A DNA stretch of 45,332 nucleotides from Actinomycetes bacterium (lineage in GTDB: Bacteria > Actinomycetota > Thermoleophilia > Solirubrobacterales > Solirubrobacteraceae): positions 1-45,332 of the forward strand of contig JAJZWB010000007.1 in NCBI GenBank assembly GCA_021846845.1, read 5' to 3'. Below are positions 29,401 to 41,400 of this stretch, piece after piece. Each line of letters opens with the position of its first letter. The stretch's first letter is position 1. The translations under genes were made by a program, and so were the position numbers. Below the pieces are notes generated by a model. It ran no database searches. It saw only the letters and a list, made by a program, of their open reading frames with translations, and was not told the DNA's origin.

Positions 29401-32400
29401 CCTGACTGCGACGCACTCCGCGACGATCTCAGCCACAACCTCCGCGGCGTCGATCGCCGCCTCGTTCGGCGGCAACCTGGCGGCGAGTCTGACCGGCGCC
29501 GGCGCCGCGGCGACCAACACGATCACGCCGACCACGCTCACCCACATCGACAACAGCACCGTCGACAGCGGCGGCGGCGTTTCGCTGAGCTCGCATGACT
29601 CGTCGACGATCACCGCCACCGTCGTCGCCTCGTCGGCGGCGCTGGCGATCGGCGGCAGCGCCGGCGTCGGGCTCTCGATCGGCGCCTCGGTGGTGAACAA
29701 CACGATCGGCACCGCGCAGAACCGGGGCCAGGTGACCGCCACGATCGATGGGTCCCATGTCGTCAGCGGCGGCACGGTCAGCCAGGTCGCGACCGACACC
29801 GCGACGATCTCCGCCGTCGTGGCCGCGGGGTCGGCCGCGATCTCCGGCGGCTCCGACATCGGGGTCGGGCTCGCCGGCGCCGGCGCCGGGGCGACCAACT
29901 CGATCGCGCTCGACGTGCTGGCCACGATCGATTCCAACGCGACGGTCGACGCCGTCGCGGTGTCGGTCGGCGTCAGCGACTCCTCGCAGGTCTCCGCGAC
30001 CGCCGCCGGAGTCGCGCTGGGGGCGGCGTTCGGGACGGTCGGCGTCGGGGTCGCGGTCGGCGCGGGCGTGGCGACCAACCGGATCGACAACAACGTCAAC
30101 GCGACGATCGCTCAGGGGACCGTCAGCACCGCGCCGGTGTTCGCCAGCCCCACCGGCCAGAGCGTGCAGGTGGAGCCCGGCGACACCGTGGTAGCGCCGT
30201 CGACAGCGCCGCAGTACTACACGGGCCAGAGCGGTACGCAGATCAGCGGTTCGAACGGGGCCGTCGCCGTTACCACGGTGAACGTCTCGCCGGGCACGAT
30301 CGTGGGCGTCTCTCCGGGCTACCTCTCGCCCTCATACACGACCGCATCGGGCACGCAGAAGGTGTACACCGACACCACCGTCCAGGTCGCCCCCGGCTAT
30401 GCGGCGGGCGGGGTCGCCGGGCAGGTGTACGCCTACGTGGGTCCGAACGCCGTCTCGCTGGACCTCGGCACCCAGAACTACGCCGGCAGCGACTGGGTCG
30501 CCATCGGAGGCACCGCCGGCGCGTCCTATGCCTACGTCGGCCCGGCGGCGGCGCTCGACCTCAACGCCCAGAACTACGCGGACAGCTCGCTGTGGCGGCC
30601 CGTGGCCGGCAGCGCCGGCGCCGTCTACGCCTACCAGGGCGGGCCCGCGACGCTGAACCTGCTCGCGCAGGACTACAGCGCCGCGCCGTGGACGCCTGTC
30701 GCGCCCGCCGGCGTCACGCTCAGCTCCAGCGAGAGCGCGACGATCAACGCGACCGCCGCGGGCGCGTCGCTCGCCGCGTCGCTCAGCCCCGCGGCCGCGG
30801 TCAGCTTCGCGGGTGCCGGAGCGGAGGCGCAGAACGTGATCCTCGGCCAGTCCAACGCGTTCATCGACGGCGGCTCGGTCACCAGCGCGGGTGCCCTCTC
30901 CCTCACGGCGCACGACACATCCTCGATCACCGCTCACGTGATCTCGGTCGCCGCGTCGCTTGGCGGCGGCGTGGACTTCGGCGGCGCGGCCGCGATCGGA
31001 TCCTCCACCGCGCAGAACCTGATCGGCTGGAGCGACACCTCGACCAGGAGCCCCAACCAGGTCGAGGCCTACATCTCGGGCGCGGCCTTCACGGTCGGCG
31101 GCGCGCTCAGCGCGACGGCGACGTCCAGCGCCGCGATCAGCGCGCTCGTCGACAGCATCGCCGTCGCGCTTGGCGTAGGCGCCGTCGGCGGCGCCGTGAG
31201 CGGCGCCGGGGTGGCCGTCGTCAACATGGTCTCCAGCGACGTCGTGGCGAGCCTCACCGGCACCGGCGCGACCCAGGACAACACCGTCGGCGGCGCGCTC
31301 ACGCTCACCGCCGCCGACACGTCGAGGATCTCGGCCACCGGCCTCGCGGCCTCGGTCACCGCCTCCGCCGGGCTCGTCAGCGGCTCGATCTCGATCGGGG
31401 TCGCGCTCGGCTCCAACACGGTCGCCAACACCGTCCAGGCCTTCATCTCCGGCGTGGATCGCGTCAGCGCACCGTCGATCGGCCTGCAGGCGACGGAGGC
31501 CGCCGCGGTGACCACCAGCTCGCAGGCGGTGTCGGTCGCCACCTCCTTCTCGCTCGGCGCGAGCGCCGCCGGCGGCGGAGCCAACGACAGCGCCACCGTG
31601 CAGAACACCGTCGGCGCATACATCAGCGGCTCCACCGTCGACTCGGCCGGCACGCTGAGCCTCTCGGCTGCCGACAACTCGACCGCGAACGCTCAGGTCG
31701 CCGCGGTGGCGGTGAGCGCCGCCGTGGAGGCGTTCGCGGGTGCAGGCTCCACGGTCGCGACGAACGTCTCACCGAAGGTGAGCGCCGAGCTCGACAGCTC
31801 CAACGTCACCGCGGGCGGCCAGATCTCGCTGGCCGCGAGCGCCGATGGCGCGGCGGCGGCCACCGCCGCGGGCGCCGCCTACAGCACCGGCGCGAGCGTG
31901 GCTGCGTCGACCAGCAGCGCGACGATGGCCCCCTCGGTCAGCAGCTACATCGCGAGCGGCACGGTGACCAGCACAGGCGGCGGGATCTCGCTCACATCGC
32001 TCTACAACGCGAACCCCGACGGGACCGAGGCTGCCCCGGGCCCCGGCGGGCTCGGAGCGAGCGCGACCACCCAGGCGTCGACCGGCGGGCTGGTCTCAGG
32101 CAGCGGCGCGAGCGCCGCCGCGACGGACTCCGGAAACGTCCAGGCCGACATCACGGGCGGGACTCTCGTCGCGGCCGGCGCGATCGCGGTGAACGCGGCC
32201 TCTTGGGCGCTCCCCCGTGCCAAGACCGAGGGCTATGACGCCGGCATCGCCGGGGTCGGCTCCTCCACGGCGACCGCGACCTCGAACGGGACAACGCAGG
32301 CCTACGTCACCGGCAACATCGCCGGCGGCGGCTCGCTCAGCGTGACCTCCTACAGCACCGAGGCGCCGACCGCAGCGGCACAGGCCTTCTCAGGCGGGAT

Positions 32401-35400
32401 CATCGCCGGCGACGGCGCCAGCGCGCAGGCCTCCTCCACCCCCGACACCGGCGGCGATCCCGCGGCGACCGCCTACCTGGGCGCGGGCAGGATCGCCGTC
32501 ACCGGAGCCGCTGACGTGGCCGCCACCTATACGCCGGACGCGTCCAGCAGCGTCACCGGCGGCTCGTTCGGGGGCGTCACGGTCGGCGTGTCGCTGGCCG
32601 GCGCCGTGTCCAACGCCGATGTGACAGCGACCGTCGCTCCGGGCGCCGATCTGGCCACCGGCTCCCTGTCGCTGATCGCGACTCGCGCGGTGCCGTCGTC
32701 CGGCTACAGCGCCCAGGCGGGCGCTGACGGCAGCTCCGGCTCCGTCCTGATCGGCGTGGCCGCGACGACCGCGTCGGCCGACAGCGCCGGCCACGTGACC
32801 GCCTCGATCGGGTCGAACGTGACCCTGCCCGCGGGCGATGTCTCGATCGTCGCCAGCGACGTCAGCGGACAGAACGCCGACGCCTCCGCTCGCGCCTACA
32901 GCGCCCTGGCGGCCGGCGGCAGCACCGCCACGGCCGGATCGGACGTGATCACCGCGGCCACGCTCGGCGCCAACCCGCAGACCTCCCGGGGCCGCAGCGG
33001 CGGCCTCACCGTGCAGGCGCATGGCACCGACAGCAACAGCTCCTCAAGCTACGCCGGGTCCGGCGGCCTGATCTCCGGAAACGCGGCCGTATCGTCCACC
33101 AGCGACATCTCCAGCACGACGGCCGCGATCGACGCCCCCGCCATCATCTACGCCGGTGCGGTCAAGGTCGACGCCAGCCACACCAGCGGCTACTTCGCGC
33201 ACGCCGACTCGACCGAGGCATCCGTCGTCGGGGGCAGCGGAGCGAGCGCGACCGCCTCCGCCCAAACGCCGGTGAACACGATCGTCGGCGACGCGAGCGG
33301 GAACAGCGTGGCGATCTACGGCAGCTCGATCTCGATCACGGCCGAGAACCAGTACGTCTCCGACGGCGCCGGCCAGAACTCGGTCAGCGCCGGCGCGGGT
33401 GGCGGCATCACGGTCAACGCGGCGCTCTCCACGACCACGCTCGGAGCCTCCGGCGACACGAACGTGAACGTCGGCAACGGCGTCACGCTGAGCGCCACCG
33501 AGCCGAACCCGCTGTCGGGCTCCGGGGTGCTGATCGAGGCCACGAGCAAGGTCGGTGCCTACGACTCGGTCTCGCTCGACACGGGCGGCCTGATCACGGG
33601 GGCGGGCTCCAGCTCGAGCATGACCGCCAACCTCTATCCGACGGTGACGATCGGCTCGGGCGGGACGATCTTCAGCACCTCCGGCGTGGCGATCGGGACC
33701 ACCACGGGCCAGAGCACCGCGAGCACGTCGTCGTATGTCTCGACGGGGGGCCTGGCGGCCGTCGGCTCCACAGACGCGAGCACCACGGTCAACGCCGGTC
33801 AGCAGGTGACGATCGGATCCGGCGAGACGGTGACCGCGCTTGGCAATGTGACGCTGAGCGCCGGCGGCGATCCCACGGGCAGCGCGCCGACCGTCCTGAC
33901 CGCATACGCCGACGCGGAAGGCTACGTGCGCGGCTTCGTCGCGATCCCGACCGCCAGCTCGCACGTGACGATCGTCAGCAACTCGGCCCTGTCGATCGGC
34001 TCCGGAGACAGCCTCGCGGCCGGCGAGGACGTGCTGCTGCAGTCAACCCGCGGCACGCTCAGCCCCAACTCGACCGGCGCCGCCCACGGCTACGAGCTGG
34101 GCTTCATCCCGGTCACCAGCCACGACAGCCACCCGAGCACGAGCGGCGCCGGCCTGCTGTCGATGAGCCAGACCGCCACGGCCACGGCGGGGGCGTTCAG
34201 CCACCTGTCCATCACGATCCCCAACTGTGCCAACGACGGCCCGTTCTGCTCCAGCCCGCCGGCCCCGGGCGCCGGGGGGATGCCGTTCACTGCCTCCTAC
34301 TTCTCCAACGTCCCGATCCTCAATTACGCGTCCCAGCTGTTCGGCGCCAGCGAGCCAAAGGACATCCCCGCCAACGTGTCCAGCACGCCGGTCGGGCTCA
34401 TGGTGCTCGGCTCGCTGTTCGCGTCGGGCGGCGACGTCACCGTCAGCGCCGACCAGATCGCCGGCGGAGGCACCGTGGTCGCCAACGGCGGCGCGTCGGT
34501 GAGCGTCGTCAACAACAGTCCCGACTATCTCCAGATCGGCGACGTCACGATCCCGGACATCCCCGGTGGCAACGTGGTCTTCCTGGGCAACGCCAGCTCT
34601 GGGCTCAACGTGGTCCAGAACGGGCAGAACGCCCCGGGCGCGATCCTGATCGACAACGCCTACAGCTGCGCGCAGGGCGCGACCAACTGCGTGGGCAACT
34701 CGCCGGAGGGGCCGGCGATGTTCGTCACGGGCAGCATCGTCGACCTGGGCGGACCGCTCACCCTGGAGAGCCCCTCCGGGTCCTACTTCCAGTCGGGGGG
34801 AACGCAGGCGGGGTCGGTCACCGAGAACTTCCCCAACGGCGCGGCGGCGATCTCGCCGAGCGGGGGGTCCGGGGCGCCGTGGCTGGGCGGCAACCCGTAC
34901 TCGGAGTGGCAGGGCTTCATGATCTGGCCGGGCGGCAACCCCGCGACCAACCAGAGCGGCGCGGCAGGGTTCAACGGCAACGTGGCAGTCGCCTACGCGG
35001 CCACCGCGCTGTTCCCGGGCTACGGCAACACGCAGGCGCTCTCGGACGCGCTGATCGGGTACGCCGGCAGCTACACGGCCGGCATCATGGTCCCGGGCGA
35101 CACGAGCTTCGCCGGCGGGCAGTACAGCGACCCCGGCACATACGGCACCCTCTTCAACGGCGGCTACTTCGGCAGCATCGTCTTCTACGGCTCGTGCATG
35201 GCCTACGCCGACCTGCAGAACCTGCAGGCCGACTGCCCGCAGACGATCGCCAACGGGCTCAGCCCCGCCGGCGGCTCGGTGCTGCTCTCGGGCAGCGGCG
35301 GCGCGGCCTACTTCCCCGCCGTCCCGCTGGAGCCGCTCGGGACGTCGGCCGCCGGCTACTGCCCTCCCGGCGTCGCCTACGGCTCGGCGTCCTGCTACGC

Positions 35401-38400
35401 GAACCTCGGGCCCAGCCTCAGCAGCTCGGCGGTCTACGGGCGCGACGTCTCGATCAGCGGTGCGACGGTCGACATCAACACGCAGATCACCGCGGGGCAG
35501 CCGACGTCATGGACCGTCGTGCTGCCGTCGATCTACAAGGCCATATTCGCGGGGCTGGCCGCCACCGGTCAGACGATGACCTTCCCGGTGGCGAGGATCG
35601 GCCAGCGGGTGATCTACGGCACCTATGACGGGCTGGCCGGAACCCTGACGCTCTCGAACATATCCGCCTCCTCCGGCGACACCACGGTCACGATCGACGG
35701 CGGGATCATGAACACGGACCCGATCGGCCAGATCAGCGTGAACGGCGGTCTGGGCACGATCAACATCACCAATCAGACCGGTGCCACGCTCGTGCTCGGG
35801 AACCTCTATGCCGGGTCGCTGGCAGCCAGCGGCGCCAGCCAGAGCTCGATCGACATCAACGACACGAGCAAGGGCCTGCAGACCCTCTACGTCCACTCGG
35901 GCGGCGCGGTCACCGAGTACACCGGCGCGCTCAACGCGCCGCAGAGCCAGCTGACCCAGGTGTCCAGCACCGCGGACGTCAACGGCGCCAACACCGTCAC
36001 CTACCTGCCGCAGGGCGGTCAGCGCTGGCAGTGGATCGAGCAGGCGCTGCTGCAGCGCCAGGTACTGGCCGACCCAGCCAACTACTGGCCGACGTACGCG
36101 CTGGGCAACTGGCAGTACGTGATGCCCAACGGATCGCCCAACGACCCGTGGCAGTACTGCACCGACAGCTCCTGCTCGGGGCTGACCAACACGCCGACCG
36201 GCTGGCTGGTCACCGGATCCAACGACACGACCGCGTTCGACCAGTCGATCTCGACCAACGCGACGCAGGACTGGATCAACGGCGCGGGCACCGACTCCTT
36301 CCACTACCACGGCTGCGGCAACAACATCGGCTCGGGCTGCAACTTCGGCTTCCTGAAGACCAGCAACGTCAGCGACAACGGCGGCCAGAACAACGGCTAC
36401 GCCAACTGGCAGTACTGGGACCCGACCCAGATGTCGCTGGCGATGACGATGTCGGTCAATGCCAGCGAGCCGATCAGCCTGTCGTTCGCGGGCGAGACGA
36501 CGGGCACGATCACCGTCCTCTCGGACGGGTCGGTGGTGCTCGCCGGCCAGGTCACAAACCCCAATGGCTCGACGTCGATCACGGTCGCCCCCGATGCGAA
36601 CGGGCCCGGCGGATCGATCACGTGGGCTCGCAACGGCCAGGGCCAGCCGCAGATCACCAGCCAGAACCTGACGCTCATCGCCAGCGGAGGGATCGGCCAG
36701 ATCGGCTCGCCGATGCCGATCACGATCACCGGCGGGACGCTGACCGCCGAGGCCGGCCCCGCCGGAGTGTTCCTGAACCTCAACAGCGGCGCGACGCTGG
36801 GGACCGTCAGCTCCCAGGGCGCCGGCGGCTACGGCGACGTGGTGATAACCGCACAGGGGACCCTGGCACAGGCGTCGGCCTCGACCCAGGTGACGGGAGC
36901 CGACATCTCGATCACGACCGGGGTGGGGTCGATCGCATCGACGGCCTCGCCGCTGCTGCTGAGCGCCAACGCCGGCACCAACCCCGACGGCACGGCCGCG
37001 CAGGGCGTCGTCAACGCGAGCGCCCCCGGAGACATCGGGCTTCGCCAGGTGGGCGGCGACATGCTGGTGGGCGCGATCAGCTCATCCGGCGGAAACGTCG
37101 TCCTTCAGGCGCCCGGCGGCTCGATCCTCGATGCCAGCGGCCAGACCGCGGGCTCGGTGCTCACCCAGGCGCAGGTCAACACGATCCTGGCGCACCTGAA
37201 CCTTGAGGATCAGGGCGCCGCGGTGACCGCGTTCCAGAACACGGTCAACTCTGAGTACGCGCTCTACTGGCGGCTGCGCACGAACGGCACGATCGGCCAG
37301 GGTGGCGCCTACCAGCTGAGCGCCAACTCGGTCGCGGCGTTCACGCCGCAGACAGCCGTCGCGCTTGCGCTGGCCAACCCGACCGCGGCGGAGGTCCAGT
37401 CCTACGCGGCGTGGCTGTACGGGCAGACAGTGGCGTTCTTCGACAACCAGGCATACGTCTCGTACTCGGGGCCGAACGGCGTCACGCTCCCAGCGCCGGG
37501 CGCGCCGCTGCCCGGCGGCCCGCAGCCGCTGCTGGGCGACTGCCCGAACGGCTCCTCGCCGGGCTGCTGGCAGACTCAGGATCCGGCGTTCGCCTCCTTC
37601 AACCAGGCCTTCGCGTACACGGTGGCTCCGGGATCGGCCCAGGCGCTCGCGATCGCCGGCGACTTCGTCTGGACCACCAACGAGCTGCTGTACTCGATCA
37701 ACCGCACAAGCCTCGAGTCCAGCTCGGGGACCCCCGTCGGGGTCGGCATCCCCAACGTCAGCGGCCACGACGTGACCCTCACGGCCGGCGTCGGCATCGG
37801 CCAGCTCGCCGCGCCCGCGCAGATCACGCTCGCGGAGATGCGCGCGGGCAACGTCAGCAACGCCCAGGCGGGGGCGCTGGCGCTGGCCAACGCGCCCGGG
37901 GACGTGGTCCTTGCGGGAGTCGACAGCGGCTCCGGGATCGGAGCGGTGACGTTCGTTCTCAGCTCCCAGTTCGGGGCGACGGCGCTCACCGGCACCGACG
38001 CCGCGGGGAACGCGATCACCATCACCGTCACCGGAACCGACCAGAGCGGCAACCTGGTCGGCGTGGACTCCGGTGGCAACCAGGTCACGATCAGCACGAT
38101 CGACATCACCCAGTCGGCGCCGTTCTTCATCGCGGCGCTCGGAAGCCTGACCGCGACCTCCGCGAACGGTCCTTCCTACCTGCAGAGCACCACGCCGGAC
38201 ATCAACGTGCAGCAGATCTCGGCCACCGGGGACGTGAGCGTGACCGCGCCGGAGAGCATCCTCGCCGCGTCGGGCGCCGCGAGCCCCGCGATCGTCTCCG
38301 GCGGGAACATGCGGCTGCTGGCGGGCAGCGGCGACATCGCCGGGTCCGTCAGCGGGACCTCGATCGCCCCCCTCGTGATCCAGGTCGGGGGGACGCTCTC

Positions 38401-41400
38401 GTCCGCGTCCGCCGGAGGACGGCTCGCGATCGAGCAGTCGACCGGCGACCTCACGTTCGGACGCATCAGCGCCGGCCAGGACGCGACGATCGACGTGCCC
38501 GGTGGCAACCTGGTCTCGACCACGCCGCTCGCCGTCGCGATAAACGCCTCGTCCCTCTCGGTGCTCGTGAACAGCTCGTTCGGCAGCGCCACGGAGCCGA
38601 TCTACCTCGCGATCCCGGGCAGCGTGAGCGTGACCGCGCCGGCCGGCGTCTACATCGGCACGCTGGGCCCCAACAGTCCGCTCACGGTCGGGACGATCAG
38701 GGCGAGCGCAGGCGACGTGACCCTCCTGGTGCAGGGCGATGTGACGCTCGGAACGGTCACCTCATCAGGGACGGTCTCGATCTTTGCCGAAGGCTCGATC
38801 AGCGAGGTCGGCGACCCCGTGACTCCGCCGACAACCGACGCCGCCGCCAACCCCAACATCGTCGCTCGGTACGGGGTGCTGAAGTCCGGCGTCGGGATCG
38901 GCAGCTCGAACGCCCAGATCGAGACCAACTTCGGGACCCTCGCCGTGTCCTCGTTCGGGGCAATGTGGCTGATCAACTACGGCAACCTGGTCGTCGACCA
39001 GGTTCCCGGGGCGACGATCAAGGGTCTGACCACCGGCGGAACTCTGAACCTGACCCTGCACAGCGACCTCACGATCAACCAGCCCGTGAGCTCAGGCGGT
39101 GCGCCGATCACCGAGGTCGCGGACGGCAACATCACCGTCAATGCCGGAGTCAGCAGCGGTGGCGGCTCGATCTCGGTCTCCGCGGGCCAGGCCGTGACGC
39201 TGACGGCCGCGGGGTATCTCAGCGAGGGCTCCGCGGGCACCGCGCCGGTCCAGGTGGATTCGGGAACGATCGATCCCACGGCTGCGCTGACGATGAGCCC
39301 CGGCTCATACATCGCAGGCGCCGCGGGGCCCGTCGGCCTCACAGGCGGCGGCACGGTGACCCTGACCGACGTCTCGACCACCGGCTCCGCAACCGTCACG
39401 AGCACCCGCGGCTCGATCATCGATGGCAACACGGCGCCGGGCGCGGTCGACGTCACCGGCGGCCTGATCGCGCTCAGCGCGCTCACGGGCTCGATCGGGA
39501 CCTCCACAGCGCCGCTGCTCGTGGATCAGACGGGGACCGGCGACATCGGACCCCTGACCGCCGGCAGCGGCCTGTACGTCGATCTCACCGGTGGTCCGCT
39601 GCATATAGCGACGGCCACCACCAGCAGCGGCGACGTGGCGCTGACGGTGCTGCCGAGCGGCGCCTCCAGCCAGGACATCGTGCTCGACCAGCCCACGAGC
39701 GTGGTCTCGACCGGGAACGGCTCGGTCACCCTGACCACCCCCGGTTCGCTCTCCATCTCCCCCGGTGGCACGGTCAGTGCGACAAGCGGGCTGACCGCAA
39801 CGGCATCGGGCCCCGTGAGCCTCACGGGCGCATCCCTGGCGGCAGGAGGCGGAGAGCTCTCGCTGACGTCCACCGGCGGGGAGATCGCCTCGTCGGGCTC
39901 GGGTCTCAGCGGAGCCTCGGTGGTGCTGCAGGCGGCCGGCGCGATCCTGCTCACGTCCGGAACGACACTGAGCGCGGCGGCGGGCGACGCCACGATCACC
40001 GGTGATCCAGTGACGATCGACTCCGCGAGCGTGAACGCGGGGGCCGGCGCGATCGGCATCACCGCGCTGGGCGGGCAGCTGTCGGTTCAGCATGGGTCGG
40101 TCGTCAGCGCGAGCGCGGGGTCGGTCACGCTCGATGCCCAGTCAGGGGCGCTGTCGGTCGACGGCTCCTCCGTGACGGCCGGCACGCAGCTGACTGGGAC
40201 CGCAGCCACGATCGTCGCGTTGACGACCGCTTCGATCCACGTCGCTGGTGCCGTGTCGATCCAGGGGCAGTCACTCAGCGTTGATACGAGCGGGATCACC
40301 GCGGCAGGTGCCGTGCAGCTGACGAGCACGCTCGGTGCCGTCACCGTCGATGGATCGTCCGCGATCTTCGGCGCGGGCGGTGTGACCGTGAAGTCCGCCC
40401 AGGCCCTCGTCGTAACCGACAGCTCGCTGACAGCTGGCGCCGGCGACGTGACCCTCAGCTCGGCCGGGCCGATGACGCTCACCGGCTCTCCCGTTGCCGC
40501 GACGGCGGGCACCGTCAGCTTCGCAACCAGCGGTTCCGCGCTGCAGATCATCCAGGACCAGGGCGCCCAGGGCGCGGTCAGCGCCGCGACGGACATCATC
40601 GCTTCCAACGCCGGCTCGCTGGCGATCACCGGGCTGAAGCTGGCCGCCGGCCGCGACGTCACGCTCGGGGCGACCGGTCCTGCCACCCTCGGTGCGGCCA
40701 CGATTCAGGCTGGTGGGGGCCCTGGCGGCGGCAATGTCGCAATCACCTCGCAGCAGGGGCTGCAGGTGCAGGGCGCCACGGCGATCTCGGCGGCCTCCGG
40801 CGCGGTGTCGCTCATGGCACAGGACGTGTCGGTGACGGCCGGTTCGTCTGTGTCGGCGACCGGCGGGACCGTGGCAGTGACGGCATCCGCCGGAGACCTG
40901 TCCGTCACGGCCGGATCGTCTGTGTCGGCGATCGGGGGCACCGTGCAGCTCGGCTCGTACACCGGGGCGGTGTCGATCACCACGGGAGCATCGGTCGCCG
41001 GGCAGAACGGGACGACCTTGACGGCGACGGCGGGTGGGGTTTCGGTGGTGGATAGCTCGGTTTCGTCGTCGGGTGGGGATGTTGGGTTGTCGGCGGGTCT
41101 GGGGGTCTCGGTCACGGGTTCGCCGGTGACGGCGTCTGTCGGGAGTGTTTCGTTCACGGCGCGGGGTGGTGATGTGGCGCTCGTGCAGGATGGTGGTGGG
41201 CGGGGTCTTGTTCAGGCTGGGCTTGATGTGAGTGGCACGGCGTCGGGTGCGGTGACGGTTTCGTCGGTGCCGTTGACGGCTGGGCGGAACATCGCGTTGA
41301 GCGCGGGCGGGGCCGTGTCGTTGACGTCGGTTGTCGCGGGGGCGGGGACGGATGTGACGGTGACGGCGGGTGCGGCGTTGACGTTGTCGGGCTCGTCGGT

